A stretch of DNA of 64,000 nt from Cupriavidus oxalaticus (GCF_016894385.1 NZ_CP069812.1:3100001-3164000); one strand, 5' to 3'. Shown: positions 28,065 to 39,657, counted from the first letter of the stretch. A program made the numbers and translations. Notes: a model not told the origin generated them from the letters alone.

Positions 28065-29075
28065 ATGGCAGATTTCCACGAATTTTATCCCCTGCGCCGC
28101 CACAATACATTCGGATTCGATGCGCGCGCGCGCTTCGCCGTGCATGTGCGCAGCGAAGCCGACCTGACCGAGGCCCTCGCGGACCCGCGCGCCGATGGCC
28201 TGCCGCTGGTGGTGCTGGGCGGCGGCAGCAACGTGGTGCTGACGCGCGACCTCGATGCGCTGGTGCTGCTGATGGAGATACCGGGCTACCAGGTCGAGGA
28301 TGCCGATGACGCCTGGCTGGTCACCACCGGCGCAGGCGAGAACTGGCATGCGCTGGTCAACCGCACCATTGCCGACAACATGCCGGGGCTGGAGAACCTG
28401 GCGCTGATCCCCGGCACCGCCGGCGCCGCGCCGATCCAGAATATCGGCGCCTATGGCGTGGAACTGCGGGATCGCTTCGAAGGCGTGCGCGCCTATGACC
28501 GCCACGCCGGCGTATTCGTCTGGCTCGATCTGCGCGCATGCGGCTTCGGCTACCGCGACAGCGTGTTCAAGCAGGCCGGCGCCGGCCGCTACATCATTAC
28601 CGCGGTGACGCTGCGCTTGCCCAAGGCATGGCAGCCGGTCCTGTCTTATGGCGAACTGGCGCGCGAACTGGCCGGCAAATCAGTCCCGGATGCCGCCACG
28701 GTCCGCGACGCGGTGGTGGCGATCCGCACGCGCAAGCTGCCCGACCCCGCGCAGGTCGGCAACGCCGGCAGCTTCTTCAAGAATCCGCTGGTCAGCGCCG
28801 CGCAGCGCGATACGCTGCTGCAGGCCAATCCCGACCTGGTCAGCTATCCCCAGCCCGACGGCAGCTACAAGCTGGCCGCAGGCTGGCTGATCGACCGCTG
28901 CGGCTTCAAGGGCGTCAGCGACGGCCCGGTGGGTGTCTATGGCAAGCAGGCGCTGGTGTTGGTGCACCACGGCGGCGGCACCGGCGCGATGCTGCTGGCG
29001 CTGGCCAACCGCATCGCGGATACCGTCGAAGCGCGCTTCGGCGTGCGGATCGAGCCCGAGCCGGTGGTGCTGTAG
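28065..29075 (+). CDS. murB: UDP-N-acetylenolpyruvoylglucosamine reductase
   Basis: FAD enzyme reducing UDP-GlcNAc-enolpyruvate to UDP-MurNAc for peptidoglycan. 336 residues, type I (E. coli-like). [10 protein letters not shown] near residue 13, the PP-loop-like FAD segment [12 protein letters not shown] (about 47-58), [23 protein letters not shown], catalytic Ser in [11 protein letters not shown] and the terminal Glu in RIEPEPVVL. Start at ATG 28065 ([17 protein letters not shown]). Confidence 0.96.
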   Translation: MADFHEFYPLRRHNTFGFDARARFAVHVRSEADLTEALADPRADGLPLVVLGGGSNVVLTRDLDALVLLMEIPGYQVEDADDAWLVTTGAGENWHALVNRTIADNMPGLENLALIPGTAGAAPIQNIGAYGVELRDRFEGVRAYDRHAGVFVWLDLRACGFGYRDSVFKQAGAGRYIITAVTLRLPKAWQPVLSYGELARELAGKSVPDAATVRDAVVAIRTRKLPDPAQVGNAGSFFKNPLVSAAQRDTLLQANPDLVSYPQPDGSYKLAAGWLIDRCGFKGVSDGPVGVYGKQALVLVHHGGGTGAMLLALANRIADTVEARFGVRIEPEPVVL

Positions 29076-29100
29076 CGCCTGCTGGTCTGGGGTCCGCCGC

Positions 29101-29427
29101 TCAGCCGAAGTGGCAGACGTAGTCCAGCGTCTCCAGCACCTCGATATCGAAGCTGCTGTTGCCCGGCACGCTGAACTGCTGGCCCGCGCCGTAGGTCTGC
29201 CAGTCTTCCGCGCCGGCCAGGCGCACGCGGCAGCTGCCGCCGTTGATTTCCATGATTTCCGGCGCGCCGGTGTTGAACGTCAGCGAAGCCGGGAAAATCA
29301 CGCCCAGCGTCTTGCGGGTGCCATCCGGGAACAGCACGGTGTGGCTCACGCACTTGCCGTCGAAATACAGGTTGGCTTTCTTGACGACCGATACGTTGTC
29401 GAACTGGCTCACTTCCATCTCCTTCAC
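29101..29427 (-). CDS. ppnP: Pyrimidine/purine nucleoside phosphorylase (PpnP, former DUF1255)
   Basis: 108 residues, a single cupin. [47 protein letters not shown] and [13 protein letters not shown] match the PpnP pattern. E. coli PpnP splits many nucleosides with phosphate. The start is either GTG 29427 or ATG 29418. The only Shine-Dalgarno-like AAGGAG touches the second ATG directly, so the longer start is kept with low certainty. Downstream of argF but separated from it by a strong terminator. Confidence 0.85.
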   Translation of the reverse strand: MKEMEVSQFDNVSVVKKANLYFDGKCVSHTVLFPDGTRKTLGVIFPASLTFNTGAPEIMEINGGSCRVRLAGAEDWQTYGAGQQFSVPGNSSFDIEVLETLDYVCHFG

Positions 29428-29444
29428 TGTCTTGAATCAGACGT

Positions 29445-29470
29445 AAAAAGAGGGGCCATCGCGGCCCCTC
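29445..29470 (-). terminator. Terminator after argF
   Basis: Perfect arms GAGGGGCC/GGCCCCTC around a 5-base loop, then TTTTT on the minus strand, 22 bases after the argF stop. Confidence 0.9.
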
Positions 29471-29491
29471 CCCTGTTCACTCCGCGCGCGC

Positions 29492-30415
<924 letters not shown>

Positions 30416-30423
30416 AAAACAAA

Positions 30424-30491
30424 GAAGGCGGCTCGGTGGGGACGCGCCGTCATGAACTGACATGACCTGAGCGCGTCGCGGAGCCGCCTTT
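30424..30491 (-). promoter_or_regulatory. Long nested hairpin directly before argF (attenuator-like)
   Basis: Nested dyads: GAAGGCGGCTC (30424-30434) with GAGCCGCCTTT (30481-30491); GACGCGC (30441-30447) with GCGCGTC (30471-30477); GTCATG with CATGAC at the centre. On the minus strand the outer stem ends in CTTTGTTTT immediately before the argF ATG, the form of an intrinsic terminator. Confidence 0.5.
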
Positions 30492-30615
30492 CGCGTCGCA
30501 TACGCAATTTAACTGCAAGAATCATAAGGGATTATTTCTGCTTTGCCCAGCCCGGGACAACCCGTGACGGGCGCCGCGCCGACCGCGTTGACAGGTTCCC
30601 GACAGGATTCGGCCC

Positions 30616-30644
30616 TTATGCGCAAGTCTTATATAAGATATAAT
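30616..30644 (+). promoter_or_regulatory. Candidate promoter of the DUF3579 gene overlapping palindrome TCTTATATAAGA
   Basis: TTATGC (30616-30621), 17-base spacer, perfect TATAAT (30639-30644). The spacer contains the 12-bp palindrome TCTTATATAAGA (30627-30638), also found between icd and rluE. This placement would let a bound protein block the promoter. The leader to the ATG at 30843 would be about 190 bases. Confidence 0.5.
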
Positions 30645-30842
30645 ACTCGCTGATTCACGCGGGGCCCCGGCATACCCTTGCCGCTGCGCGCCGCCGGCAT
30701 CAAAAGTGCCCCCGCAGACACCGACGCCCCGCCATCCCGGCCGGAAAAAGCGCGAACCAGACGCGCCCCAGCCGCGTCAAACGGGCGCCCGTTTCCGCGG
30801 GTTTACCGTCGAGTCGTCGCCTCACCCGCAGTGTCCAGCCTC

Positions 30843-31142
30843 ATGAACCCCAACGTTCGCGAATACTTTATCCAAGGCATTACCAAGGAAGGCAAGACCT
30901 TCCGCCCGAGCGACTGGGCCGAGCGACTGTGCGGCGTGATGGCGCAGTTCCGCCCCGAAGGCGACACCGGCGACCCCCGCCTGACCTATTCCCCCTATGT
31001 GCGCCCCATCTTCGCCGGCAACGTCAAATGCGTGGTGGTGGATGTGCGGCTGCGCGACATCGAACCCAAGGCGCTGGATTTCGTGCTGAACTTTGCGCGC
31101 GACAACAACCTGCAACTGGTCGAGGCCTGCTCGCTTGAGTAA
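30843..31142 (+). CDS. DUF3579 family protein
   Basis: 99 residues. Conserved beta-proteobacterial small protein: YFIQGITKEGKTFRPSDWAERLCGVMAQF, then YSPYVRPIFAGNVKCVVVDVRLRDIEPKALDFVLNFARDNNLQLVEAC. No known catalytic motif, membrane segment or signal peptide. Function unknown. It ends before a strong shared terminator and has a long, possibly regulated leader. Confidence 0.85.
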   Translation: MNPNVREYFIQGITKEGKTFRPSDWAERLCGVMAQFRPEGDTGDPRLTYSPYVRPIFAGNVKCVVVDVRLRDIEPKALDFVLNFARDNNLQLVEACSLE

Positions 31143-31179
31143 CAGCAGACAAGGCGCGGCAAAGCCGGCGCCGGAATGC

Positions 31180-31209
31180 AAAAAAGCTCGTCGGATGACG
31201 AGCTTTTTT
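31180..31209. terminator. Bidirectional terminator between DUF3579 gene and rpsT
   Basis: Perfect AAAAAAGCTCGTC/GACGAGCTTTTTT arms with a 4-base loop; T-runs on both strands. Confidence 0.92.
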
Positions 31210-31267
31210 GTTTGGCGGGAACCGAAGTTCCGCCGCTGCCGGGCCGCCGGGGCGACCCACGCAACAA

Positions 31268-31537
31268 TCAGGCAGCAGCCATGGCCTTGATGGCGGCCGA
31301 CAGGCGCGACTTGTGACGTGCAGCCTTGTTCTTGTGCACGATCTTCTTGTCGGCGATGCTGTCGATCACAGCCTGCGAGTTCTTGAACACTTCAGCGGCA
31401 GCAGCCTTGTCGCCGGCGTCGATGGCCTTGCGGACGGCCTTGACGGCGGTGCGCAGACGCGAGCGCAGGCTGGAGTTGTGAGCGTTCTGGGCGACGGCCT
31501 GGCGGGCGCGCTTGCGAGCTTGTGCGGAATTTGCCAT
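31268..31537 (-). CDS. rpsT: 30S ribosomal protein S20
   Basis: Primary 16S rRNA-binding protein of the small subunit body. 89 residues, basic and helical: [35 protein letters not shown] and [23 protein letters not shown] are diagnostic. ATG at 31537 follows AGGATA. Monocistronic, divergent from murJ. In E. coli S20 represses its own translation; the roughly 110-base leader here leaves room for that but shows no proof. Confidence 0.97.
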   Translation of the reverse strand: MANSAQARKRARQAVAQNAHNSSLRSRLRTAVKAVRKAIDAGDKAAAAEVFKNSQAVIDSIADKKIVHKNKAARHKSRLSAAIKAMAAA

Positions 31538-31656
31538 TTCGAAAATATCCTGAATTCAGATGCGTGCCGCGGGGGACACAACAATTAAGTCATATCGAGC
31601 GACCCGGGATGCACTGACACACGAATCCGGAACGCAACTGTCCTTGTGAATCGGCA

Positions 31657-31686
31657 ATTATACACAGATGCCGACTCGCGGCGCAA
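31657..31686 (-). promoter_or_regulatory. Candidate rpsT promoter
   Basis: On the minus strand TTGCGC (31681-31686), 18-base spacer, perfect TATAAT (31657-31662). The leader would be about 113 bases. The rest of the 31538-31900 gap holds no gene I can support; it should also contain the murJ promoter (a TATAAT at 31737-31742 on the plus strand is a possibility). Confidence 0.5.
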
Positions 31687-31900
31687 GACTGCTGGGACTT
31701 TGCCGACGCGTGGAGGGCCCTGCCGCAGGCGATCCGTATAATATGCGCCACATCGCGCCGGCATGCGTGGCGAGCCGGCAACTTTACCGCGTTGCCCACG
31801 TCTGAAAGGCGTCCCGGGCGCCACGCCCCGCACAGCCGTCCCGCGGCCCGCGCCCGCACCGACCCATCGTCCGATCCACCGTCCCGCTCCGGTCCACACC

Positions 31901-33451
<1,551 letters not shown>

Positions 33452-33503
33452 GCGTGGTGACCCACGCTGCGCGCGGCGCCCCTGGCCGCACCGGGAATCC
33501 GAT

Positions 33504-34352
33504 ATGACATCCACCAAAGTCCTGGATTACTTCGCCAGCCTCGTGGCCGACGAAAACGGCATCCCGCTCACCGAGACCGCACTGTCCATCGCGCAGGATG
33601 CCTATCCGGACCTGGACCTGCAGGCAGAACTGGCCGCCCTCGACGTGCTGGCGCTGCGCCTGAAGCGGCGGATCGCCGAAGGCACGCCGGCAATCCAGCG
33701 ACTGCGGCTGCTGAATCATTTCTTCTATCGCGACCTCGGCTTTGGCCCGAACGCCAACGACTACTACGATCCGGACAACTCGTACCTGAACGTGGTGGTA
33801 CGGCAGCGGCGCGGCATCCCGATCTCGCTGGCGGTGCTGTTCATGGAGCTGGGGCAGCAGATCGGCCTGCCGCTCAAGGGCGTGTCGTTCCCCAATCATT
33901 TCCTGCTGCGCATGACCATCCCGGCGGGCGAGGTGATCCTGGACCCGCTCAGCGGCGAAACGCTGTCGAAGGAGCAGTTGCAGGAAATGCTGGACCCGTA
34001 CCTGGAGCGCGAGGGCATCACCGATTCCGGCCAGGTGCCGCTGGGACTGTTCCTGCGCGCCGCCAGCCATCGCGAGATCATCGCGCGCATGCTGCGCAAC
34101 CTGAAGGCGATCTACCTGCAGGAGTCACGCTGGCAGCGGCTGCTGGCGGTGCAGAACCGCCTGGTGATCCTGCTGCCGGGTTCGATCGAGGAAGTGCGCG
34201 ACCGCGGGCTGGCGTATGCCAACCTGGAGTGCTTCCGGCCGGCGCTGGCCGACCTGGAAGCCTATGTGCAGGCGCGCCCCGATGCTGCCGATATCGGCCA
34301 GATCCGCGAACGCATGCCGGCACTGCGCATGATGAGCCGCAGCCTCAACTGA
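33504..34352 (+). CDS. SirB1-family transglutaminase-like/TPR protein
   Basis: 282 residues. Conserved YYDPDNSYLNVVVRQRRGIPISLAVLFMELGQQIGL and GVSFPNHFLLRM make up the transglutaminase-like core of the SirB1/YchA family, followed by a C-terminal TPR-like helical part (about 215-282, RDRGLAYANLECFRPALADLEAYVQ). The usual catalytic Cys of transglutaminases is not apparent in this family, so it is probably not an active protease. In many genomes it sits near prmC. Function unknown. Start ATG at 33504; convergent with dedA. Confidence 0.85.
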   Translation: MTSTKVLDYFASLVADENGIPLTETALSIAQDAYPDLDLQAELAALDVLALRLKRRIAEGTPAIQRLRLLNHFFYRDLGFGPNANDYYDPDNSYLNVVVRQRRGIPISLAVLFMELGQQIGLPLKGVSFPNHFLLRMTIPAGEVILDPLSGETLSKEQLQEMLDPYLEREGITDSGQVPLGLFLRAASHREIIARMLRNLKAIYLQESRWQRLLAVQNRLVILLPGSIEEVRDRGLAYANLECFRPALADLEAYVQARPDAADIGQIRERMPALRMMSRSLN

Positions 34353-34380
34353 CAAGGCTGCGCCAGACACTACCGGGGCT

Positions 34381-35046
34381 TCAGCGCTCCACGCGCGAGG
34401 GCCGGCGGCGATTGCCGCGCACCAGCTTCCACAGTCCGCCCAGCACCAGCGGCACTACCGCCGCGCCGATCCCTGCCAGCACGATCAGGTTCAGGTACTG
34501 CTTGATGAACGGCAGGTTGCCGAAGAAGTAGCCGGCAAACACCAGCCCGACCACCCAGGCCAGCGCGCCGATCACGTTGAACATCTGGAAGCGCGCGAAG
34601 GTCATCTGCGACACGCCGGCGACGAACGGCGCGAAGGTGCGCACGATCGGCACGAAGCGCGCCATCACCAGGGTCTTGCCGCCATGCCGCTCATAGAAAT
34701 CATGCGTGCGGCGCAGCGCATCCTGGTCCAGGAAGCGCCACTTGTGGTCGAACACCTTGGGCCCGATCCAGCTGCCCACCCAGTAGTTGACGGTATTGCC
34801 GGTGATGGCCGCCACCAGCAGCAGGCCCACCAGCGCCCATTCATTCATGGCGCCGGTAGCGCAGAAGGCGCCGGCGATAAACAGCAGCGAGTCGCCCGGC
34901 AGGAACGGCAGGACCACCAGCCCGGTTTCGGCGAACACGATCAGGAACAGGATGGCATAGACCCAGTGACCATACTGGTCGATGACGGTGCCGAGGTATT
35001 TGTCGACATGGACCAGCATGTCGATGAGCTGCAAAGCGAATTCCAA
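34381..35046 (-). CDS. DedA family inner-membrane protein
   Basis: 221 residues. DedA/VTT domain with FAETGLVVLPFLPGDSLLFIAGA, GNTVNYWVGSWIG, RFVPIVRTFAPFVAGVSQM and a C-terminal helix followed by a basic tail. Members help recycle undecaprenyl phosphate or phospholipids and support membrane potential and polymyxin resistance in some species. The start is chosen as TTG 35046 (MEFALQLIDMLVHVDKYLG) because GGGGAA lies at a good distance before it and homologues begin this way; the next ATG is ten codons in. Divergent from mutL. Confidence 0.88.
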   Translation of the reverse strand: MEFALQLIDMLVHVDKYLGTVIDQYGHWVYAILFLIVFAETGLVVLPFLPGDSLLFIAGAFCATGAMNEWALVGLLLVAAITGNTVNYWVGSWIGPKVFDHKWRFLDQDALRRTHDFYERHGGKTLVMARFVPIVRTFAPFVAGVSQMTFARFQMFNVIGALAWVVGLVFAGYFFGNLPFIKQYLNLIVLAGIGAAVVPLVLGGLWKLVRGNRRRPSRVER

Positions 35047-35184
35047 GTCGTTCCCCGATATGGTTTGGTTGACTGCACAAGTCCACGCGGCGCATGCCGC
35101 CTTGGCCTGAATCATACAAGAGCCGGCGCGCCCTTCCGCCACTTGTCGCGGGCCGGTGGCGCCGACTCTGCGTGGACGGCCACG

Positions 35185-35190
35185 TATAAT
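35185..35190 (+). promoter_or_regulatory. -10 element six bases before mutL
   Basis: Perfect TATAAT with only six bases before the mutL ATG. No good -35 is visible. It suggests a leaderless transcript, or that the true start is another codon. Confidence 0.4.
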
Positions 35191-35196
35191 CACCGG

Positions 35197-37179
35197 ATGC
35201 CCGATTCCGCCAGCCCAAGCTCCCTTCGCACCACCCAGCTGCCGCGTCCGATCCGTCCGCTGCCGGACCAGCTCATCAGCCAGATCGCCGCCGGCGAAGT
35301 GGTGGAGCGTCCGGCCTCGGTGGTCAAGGAACTGCTGGAAAACGCGCTGGACGCTGGCGCCTCGCAGCTGGGCATCCGGCTGGAAGAAGGCGGCGTGCGG
35401 CGCATCGTCATCACCGACAACGGCTGCGGCATCCCTGCCGCCGAGCTGCCGGTGGCGCTGATGCGCCACGCCACCAGCAAGATTGCGTCGCTCGACGAAC
35501 TGGAATCGGTACTGACGCTGGGCTTCCGCGGCGAGGCGCTGGCCTCGATCGCTTCGGTTTCCCAGCTTGCGCTGACCAGCCGCACCGCGGCCGATGCCCA
35601 TGCCACGCAGGTCAGTGCCGATACCGGCACCGTGCAGCCGGCGTCCGGCGGGGTCGGCACTTCAGTTGACGTGCAGCACCTCTACTTCAACACGCCGGCG
35701 CGCCGAAAGTTCCTGAAATCGGAGCAGACCGAGCTCGGGCATTGCCTGGAGATGGTGCGCCGGGTGGCGCTGGCGCGGCCCGACGTGGCCATCTCGGTCC
35801 ACCACAACGGCAAGCCGCTGGAGCACTGGAACGCCGGCGACGTCGCCACCCGCACCGCGCAGGTGCTGGGCGGCGACTTCGCGCGGGCGCGGCTGCCGCT
35901 GGACGAACAGGCCGACGCGCTGCACGTGTATGGCTTTGCCGGCCTGCCCACTGCGTCGCGCGGGCGGCCCGACCAGCAGTACTTCTTCGTCAATGGCCGC
36001 TTCGTGCGCGACAAGCTGCTCAACCATGCGGTGCGCAGCGCCTACCAGGACGTGCTGCACGGCGACCGCTTCCCGTCGTACGTGCTGTGCCTGGACCTGC
36101 CGCCGGAGATGGTCGACGTCAACGTGCACCCGTCCAAGATCGAGGTGCGCTTCCGCGAATCGCGCGCGGTGCACCAGTTCGTCTATCACGCGGTGCAGCG
36201 CAGCCTGGCACGCCAGGCCGGCGAGAACGGCGACAGCCTGCATACCGATGAGGACGGCGAGATCCGGCTGCCGGCCGCGGCGCCGCCGGGTGCGCGACCG
36301 TCGTTCGGCAGTGGTGCTGGTGGTGGCGGAGGCGGCAGCCAGTGGCTCAACTACTCCGCCGCACGGCAGACCGAGCTCGGCATTGCGCAGCCGCGCCAGG
36401 CCTACCTCGGCATGGTGCGCGACGCGACCGCGCCGGCGCCGCGTCCTTATGGCGTCCCCGGTGGCGGTTTCCCCGGCGTGTCGGCCCAACCGCCCGCCTG
36501 GCTGGCCGATGCGCAGGCCGCGCGCGCCGAAGAGCCGCCAGGCCTGCTCGACCGCCTGCCCCCGGCCTCCGCTGACGCGGCAGACGCCACCGACGACCAC
36601 CCCCTCGGCTATGCCATCGCCCAGCTGCACGGCATCTATGTGCTGGCGCAGAATGCGCGCGGACTGGTGCTGGTGGACATGCACGCCGCGCACGAACGCA
36701 TCCTCTACGAGCAGATCAAGGCCGGCCTGGATGCGCGCGACCTGGCCGTGCAGCCGCTGCTGATCCCGGTCACGCTGCCCGCCAGCCCGGTCGAGATCGG
36801 CGCGGCAGAGGAGCACCAGGAAACGCTGGCGCTGCTCGGCTTCGACATCACGCCGGTATCGCCCACCACGCTGGCGGTGCGCGCGGTGCCCGCGCTGCTG
36901 CAACAGGCCGACGCCGAAGCGCTGGCGCGCGACGTGCTGCGCGACCTGCACGCCTACGGCGGCTCGCGCGTACTGGCCGAGCGCCGCAACGAGCTGCTGG
37001 CCACGCTGGCCTGCCACAGCGCCGTGCGCGCCAACCGCAGGCTCACCGTCGAGGAAATGAACGCGCTGCTGCGCCAGATGGAGCAGACCGAGCGCGCCGA
37101 CCAGTGCAACCACGGCCGCCCGACCTGGGTGCAACTGACCGTGACCGAGCTGGACCGGCTGTTCCTGCGCGGCCAGTAA
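35197..37179 (+). CDS. mutL: DNA mismatch repair protein MutL with endonuclease motif
   Basis: Couples MutS mismatch recognition to strand incision. 660 residues. GHKL ATPase motifs: KELLENALDAG, TDNGCGIP and TLGFRGEALASI within the first 120 residues. A Pro/Gly-rich linker follows at about 355-455 (including a GAGGGGGG run). The C-terminal dimerisation domain contains the metal-binding motif DMHAAHERILYE (residues 494-505), close to DQHA(X)2E(X)4E, plus ACHSAVRA and CNHGRPT. This marks the nicking class of MutL found in bacteria that lack MutH. Followed 30 bases later by miaA, a widely conserved pair. Confidence 0.96.
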   Translation: MPDSASPSSLRTTQLPRPIRPLPDQLISQIAAGEVVERPASVVKELLENALDAGASQLGIRLEEGGVRRIVITDNGCGIPAAELPVALMRHATSKIASLDELESVLTLGFRGEALASIASVSQLALTSRTAADAHATQVSADTGTVQPASGGVGTSVDVQHLYFNTPARRKFLKSEQTELGHCLEMVRRVALARPDVAISVHHNGKPLEHWNAGDVATRTAQVLGGDFARARLPLDEQADALHVYGFAGLPTASRGRPDQQYFFVNGRFVRDKLLNHAVRSAYQDVLHGDRFPSYVLCLDLPPEMVDVNVHPSKIEVRFRESRAVHQFVYHAVQRSLARQAGENGDSLHTDEDGEIRLPAAAPPGARPSFGSGAGGGGGGSQWLNYSAARQTELGIAQPRQAYLGMVRDATAPAPRPYGVPGGGFPGVSAQPPAWLADAQAARAEEPPGLLDRLPPASADAADATDDHPLGYAIAQLHGIYVLAQNARGLVLVDMHAAHERILYEQIKAGLDARDLAVQPLLIPVTLPASPVEIGAAEEHQETLALLGFDITPVSPTTLAVRAVPALLQQADAEALARDVLRDLHAYGGSRVLAERRNELLATLACHSAVRANRRLTVEEMNALLRQMEQTERADQCNHGRPTWVQLTVTELDRLFLRGQ

Positions 37180-37209
37180 GCGCCCTGCCTCTTCACACCT
37201 TTGCCGACG

Positions 37210-38178
37210 ATGTCCGCCGTACCAGACGATTCCGCCACGCCCTCTCCCGTGGTCTGCCTGCTCGGGCCTACCGCCTCGGGCAAGACCGCCGCCGCGCTGG
37301 CGCTGGCGGCCGATGCGCCGGTGGAGATCATCAGCCTGGACTCCGCGCTGGTGTACCGCGAGATGGACATCGGCACGGCCAAACCCACGCCCGCAGAACT
37401 GGCTGCGGCCCCGCACCACCTGATCGACATCATCGACCCGGTCGAGAGCTATTCCGCCGCGCAGTTCGTCACCGATGCCGAGCGGCTGATCGGCGAGATC
37501 CGCGCGCGCGGCAACGTGCCGCTGATCGTGGGCGGCACCATGCTCTATTACAAGGCGCTGACACAGGGGCTGAACGACCTGCCGCAGGCCAACCCCGCCG
37601 TGCGTGCCGAACTGGACCAGCTTGCCGCCGAGCGCGGCTGGCCGGCGCTGCATGCGATGCTGGCGCAAGTCGACCCCGTCACCGCGGCACGCCTGGCGCC
37701 CAACGATGCGCAGCGCATCCAGCGCGCGCTGGAAATCCACCGGCTTTCCGGCCAGCCGATGTCGGCGCTGCTGGCCCGCCAGGCCGAGGGCCGCACCTTT
37801 GCCGGCGCCGCCGACCAGCGCTACCGCGTGATCGGGCTCGAGCCGTCGGACCGGCTGGCGCTGCACGCGCGCATCGCACAGCGCTACGACGCCATGCTGG
37901 CCAACGGCTTTATCGACGAAGTCCGCCGCCTGCGCACACGCGAGGACCTGCATCCGGGGCTGCCGTCGATCCGCTGTGTCGGCTACCGGCAGGTGTGGGA
38001 ATACCTCGATGGCGAGTGCGATTTCGACACCATGCGCGAGCGCGGCATCGCCGCCACGCGCCAGCTGTGCAAGCGCCAGCTGACCTGGCTGCGCAGCACG
38101 CCGGAGCGGCTGGTGGTGGATTGCCTGGCGCCGGGCTATGTCGACGAGGTGCGCAGGCTGGCGGACTTCGGCCGCTGA
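37210..38178 (+). CDS. miaA: tRNA dimethylallyltransferase
   Basis: Adds the isopentenyl group to A37 of tRNAs reading UNN codons. 322 residues. P-loop [15 protein letters not shown], catalytic [17 protein letters not shown] (Asp and the TAKP loop), [21 protein letters not shown] and the [16 protein letters not shown] substrate motif. ATG at 37210 is used; a TTG nine bases upstream is possible. In a mutL-miaA operon. Confidence 0.96.
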   Translation: MSAVPDDSATPSPVVCLLGPTASGKTAAALALAADAPVEIISLDSALVYREMDIGTAKPTPAELAAAPHHLIDIIDPVESYSAAQFVTDAERLIGEIRARGNVPLIVGGTMLYYKALTQGLNDLPQANPAVRAELDQLAAERGWPALHAMLAQVDPVTAARLAPNDAQRIQRALEIHRLSGQPMSALLARQAEGRTFAGAADQRYRVIGLEPSDRLALHARIAQRYDAMLANGFIDEVRRLRTREDLHPGLPSIRCVGYRQVWEYLDGECDFDTMRERGIAATRQLCKRQLTWLRSTPERLVVDCLAPGYVDEVRRLADFGR

Positions 38179-38234
38179 CGGCAAAGTGATGCGCAGGCGA
38201 TAATCGCGGATCCTGTTCTTTCCTATCGACGAAC

Positions 38235-38738
38235 ATGTCCAGACCCGCCTTCACCCTGCGCCCCGCCACCGCTGCCGACAGCGAAACCCTGTTCAACCTG
38301 ATCCTGGCGCTGGCCGACTACGAGAAGCTGACGCATCTCGTCGAAGCCACGCCGCAAAAGATCGAGGAAGCGCTGTTTGGCGCCACGCCGCACGCCGAGG
38401 CGGTGCTGGTTGAAGTTGACGTCAATGGCGCGCCCAAGGCGGTCGGTTTCGCCCTGTTCTTCCACAACTTCTCCACCTTCCTCGCCAAACCCGGCCTGTA
38501 CCTGGAAGACCTGTACGTCGACCCGGCCTGGCGTGGCCATGGCCTGGGCAAGGCCTTGCTGCAGCACCTGGCCGCGCTGGCGGTCGAACGCGGGTGCGGC
38601 CGCTTCGAATGGTCGGTGCTGGACTGGAACCAGCCGTCGATCGACTTCTACCAGGCCATGGGCGCCGACGTGCTGCCCGACTGGCGCATTTGCCGCGTGA
38701 CCGGCGACGCGCTGGCCAGGCTGGGCCAGTCGAAGTAA
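38235..38738 (+). CDS. GNAT family N-acetyltransferase
   Basis: 167 residues. FTLRPATAADSETLFNLILALADYEKL at the N-terminus, FHNFSTFLAKPGLYLEDLYVDPAWRGHGLGKALLQHL as motif A (acetyl-CoA pyrophosphate loop R/Q-x-x-G-x-G/A) and FEWSVLDWNQPSIDFYQAMGADVLPDWRICRV as motif B. This pattern resembles diamine (spermidine/thialysine) N-acetyltransferases of the SAT1/SAT2 type, but the substrate is not proven. It follows miaA by 56 bases, with a GATAAT box at 38199-38204 that may give it its own promoter. Confidence 0.88.
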   Translation: MSRPAFTLRPATAADSETLFNLILALADYEKLTHLVEATPQKIEEALFGATPHAEAVLVEVDVNGAPKAVGFALFFHNFSTFLAKPGLYLEDLYVDPAWRGHGLGKALLQHLAALAVERGCGRFEWSVLDWNQPSIDFYQAMGADVLPDWRICRVTGDALARLGQSK

Positions 38739-38792
38739 ATCCTCAGGGCGCGGCAACCGGTCCACCGCCGGTGTTATACACTTGATGACAAG

Positions 38793-38804
38793 CCGCCATA
38801 CAAT
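38793..38804. promoter_or_regulatory. Candidate GntR operator overlapping its own -10
   Basis: CCGCCATACAAT, with TACAAT (38799-38804) usable as a -10 for the GntR gene. The identical 12-mer occurs at 44818-44829 in the promoter of the divergent end of the operon that this regulator faces. Confidence 0.45.
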
Positions 38805-38859
38805 GACGGCGACGAATGTCTTTTCCTGGCCCACCCGCGCCCACCAGCGCCCACCCGCC

Positions 38860-39606
38860 ATGCCCCGAACCAAAGCCGACCAGCCCGCCGCGCCCGCCCT
38901 GGGCAACGCCAACGAAAACGATGCGGACAACGCGCGCGGTGCGTCGGTGGAGGAAATCGCCGACCGCATCCTGACCGCGATCTGGGAACACCGGCTGCCG
39001 CCCGGCACCAAGCTGGTCGAGGAAAAACTGGGCGGCGTGTTCGGCGTCAGCCGCACCAAGGTGCGGCTCGCCTTCGGCAAGCTGGCCCACGAAGGCGTGC
39101 TGACGGTGCACCCGAACCGCGGCACCTTCGTATCGAGCCCGAGCGTGGCCGAAGCGCGGCAGGTGCTGCATTCGCGCCGCCTGCTCGAACCTGCGCTGGT
39201 GCGTGACCTTGCCGGCGCGATCGGTCCGGCCGGGCTGAAGGCGCTGCGCGCGACCACGCGCGAGGAAGCGCAGGCGCGCGACAGCAACGACCGGCGCGCC
39301 ATCATCCGGCTGTCCGGCGAATTCCATTGCAGGCTGGCGGAACTGACCGGCAACCAGTACCTGGGCAAGTACATGCGCGAACTGTGCTCGCTGACGTGCC
39401 TGATCATCGCGCTGTATGACGCGCCGGGCGTGCCGTCGTGCCCGCATCACGAGCATGACGACATCGTCGATGCGCTGGAAGCCGGCGACGGCGAGCGCGT
39501 GGCGCGGCTGATGGACGAGCACCTCGAGCATGTCGAGAGCACGTTGCGGCTGGAATTGCCGGCTGAAGAGAAAGTGGACCTGGAAGCGGTGTTCGCGGCG
39601 GTGTAA
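38860..39606 (+). CDS. GntR family transcriptional regulator (FadR/FCD type)
   Basis: 248 residues. A disordered Ala/Asn-rich N-tail, a winged helix (about 25-95: ADRILTAIWEHRLPPGTKLVEEKLGGVFGVSRTKVRLAFGKLAHEGVLTVHPNRGTFVSSP), then an FCD ligand-binding helical domain with EFHCRLAELTGN and HHEHDDIVDALEAGDGERVARLMDEHL. The FCD family usually coordinates a metal through Asp/His residues and senses an organic acid. ATG at 38860 is preferred; a frame extending to 38782 would overlap the presumed -10. It converges on the cyclic-amide operon and is its probable repressor. Confidence 0.88.
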   Translation: MPRTKADQPAAPALGNANENDADNARGASVEEIADRILTAIWEHRLPPGTKLVEEKLGGVFGVSRTKVRLAFGKLAHEGVLTVHPNRGTFVSSPSVAEARQVLHSRRLLEPALVRDLAGAIGPAGLKALRATTREEAQARDSNDRRAIIRLSGEFHCRLAELTGNQYLGKYMRELCSLTCLIIALYDAPGVPSCPHHEHDDIVDALEAGDGERVARLMDEHLEHVESTLRLELPAEEKVDLEAVFAAV

Positions 39607-39613
39607 GGCCGGC

Positions 39614-39640
39614 ATCATTCCCGCAGCGCGCGGGAATGAT
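39614..39640. repeat. Perfect 11-bp inverted repeat between GntR gene and racemase-like gene
   Basis: ATCATTCCCGC / GCGGGAATGAT with a 5-base centre, located between two convergent genes. It may act as a terminator although no T-run follows. ATTCCC-N9-GGGAAT also resembles short dispersed repeats seen in other beta-proteobacteria. Confidence 0.6.
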
Positions 39641-39657
39641 ACGTTGACAGCAAACGC

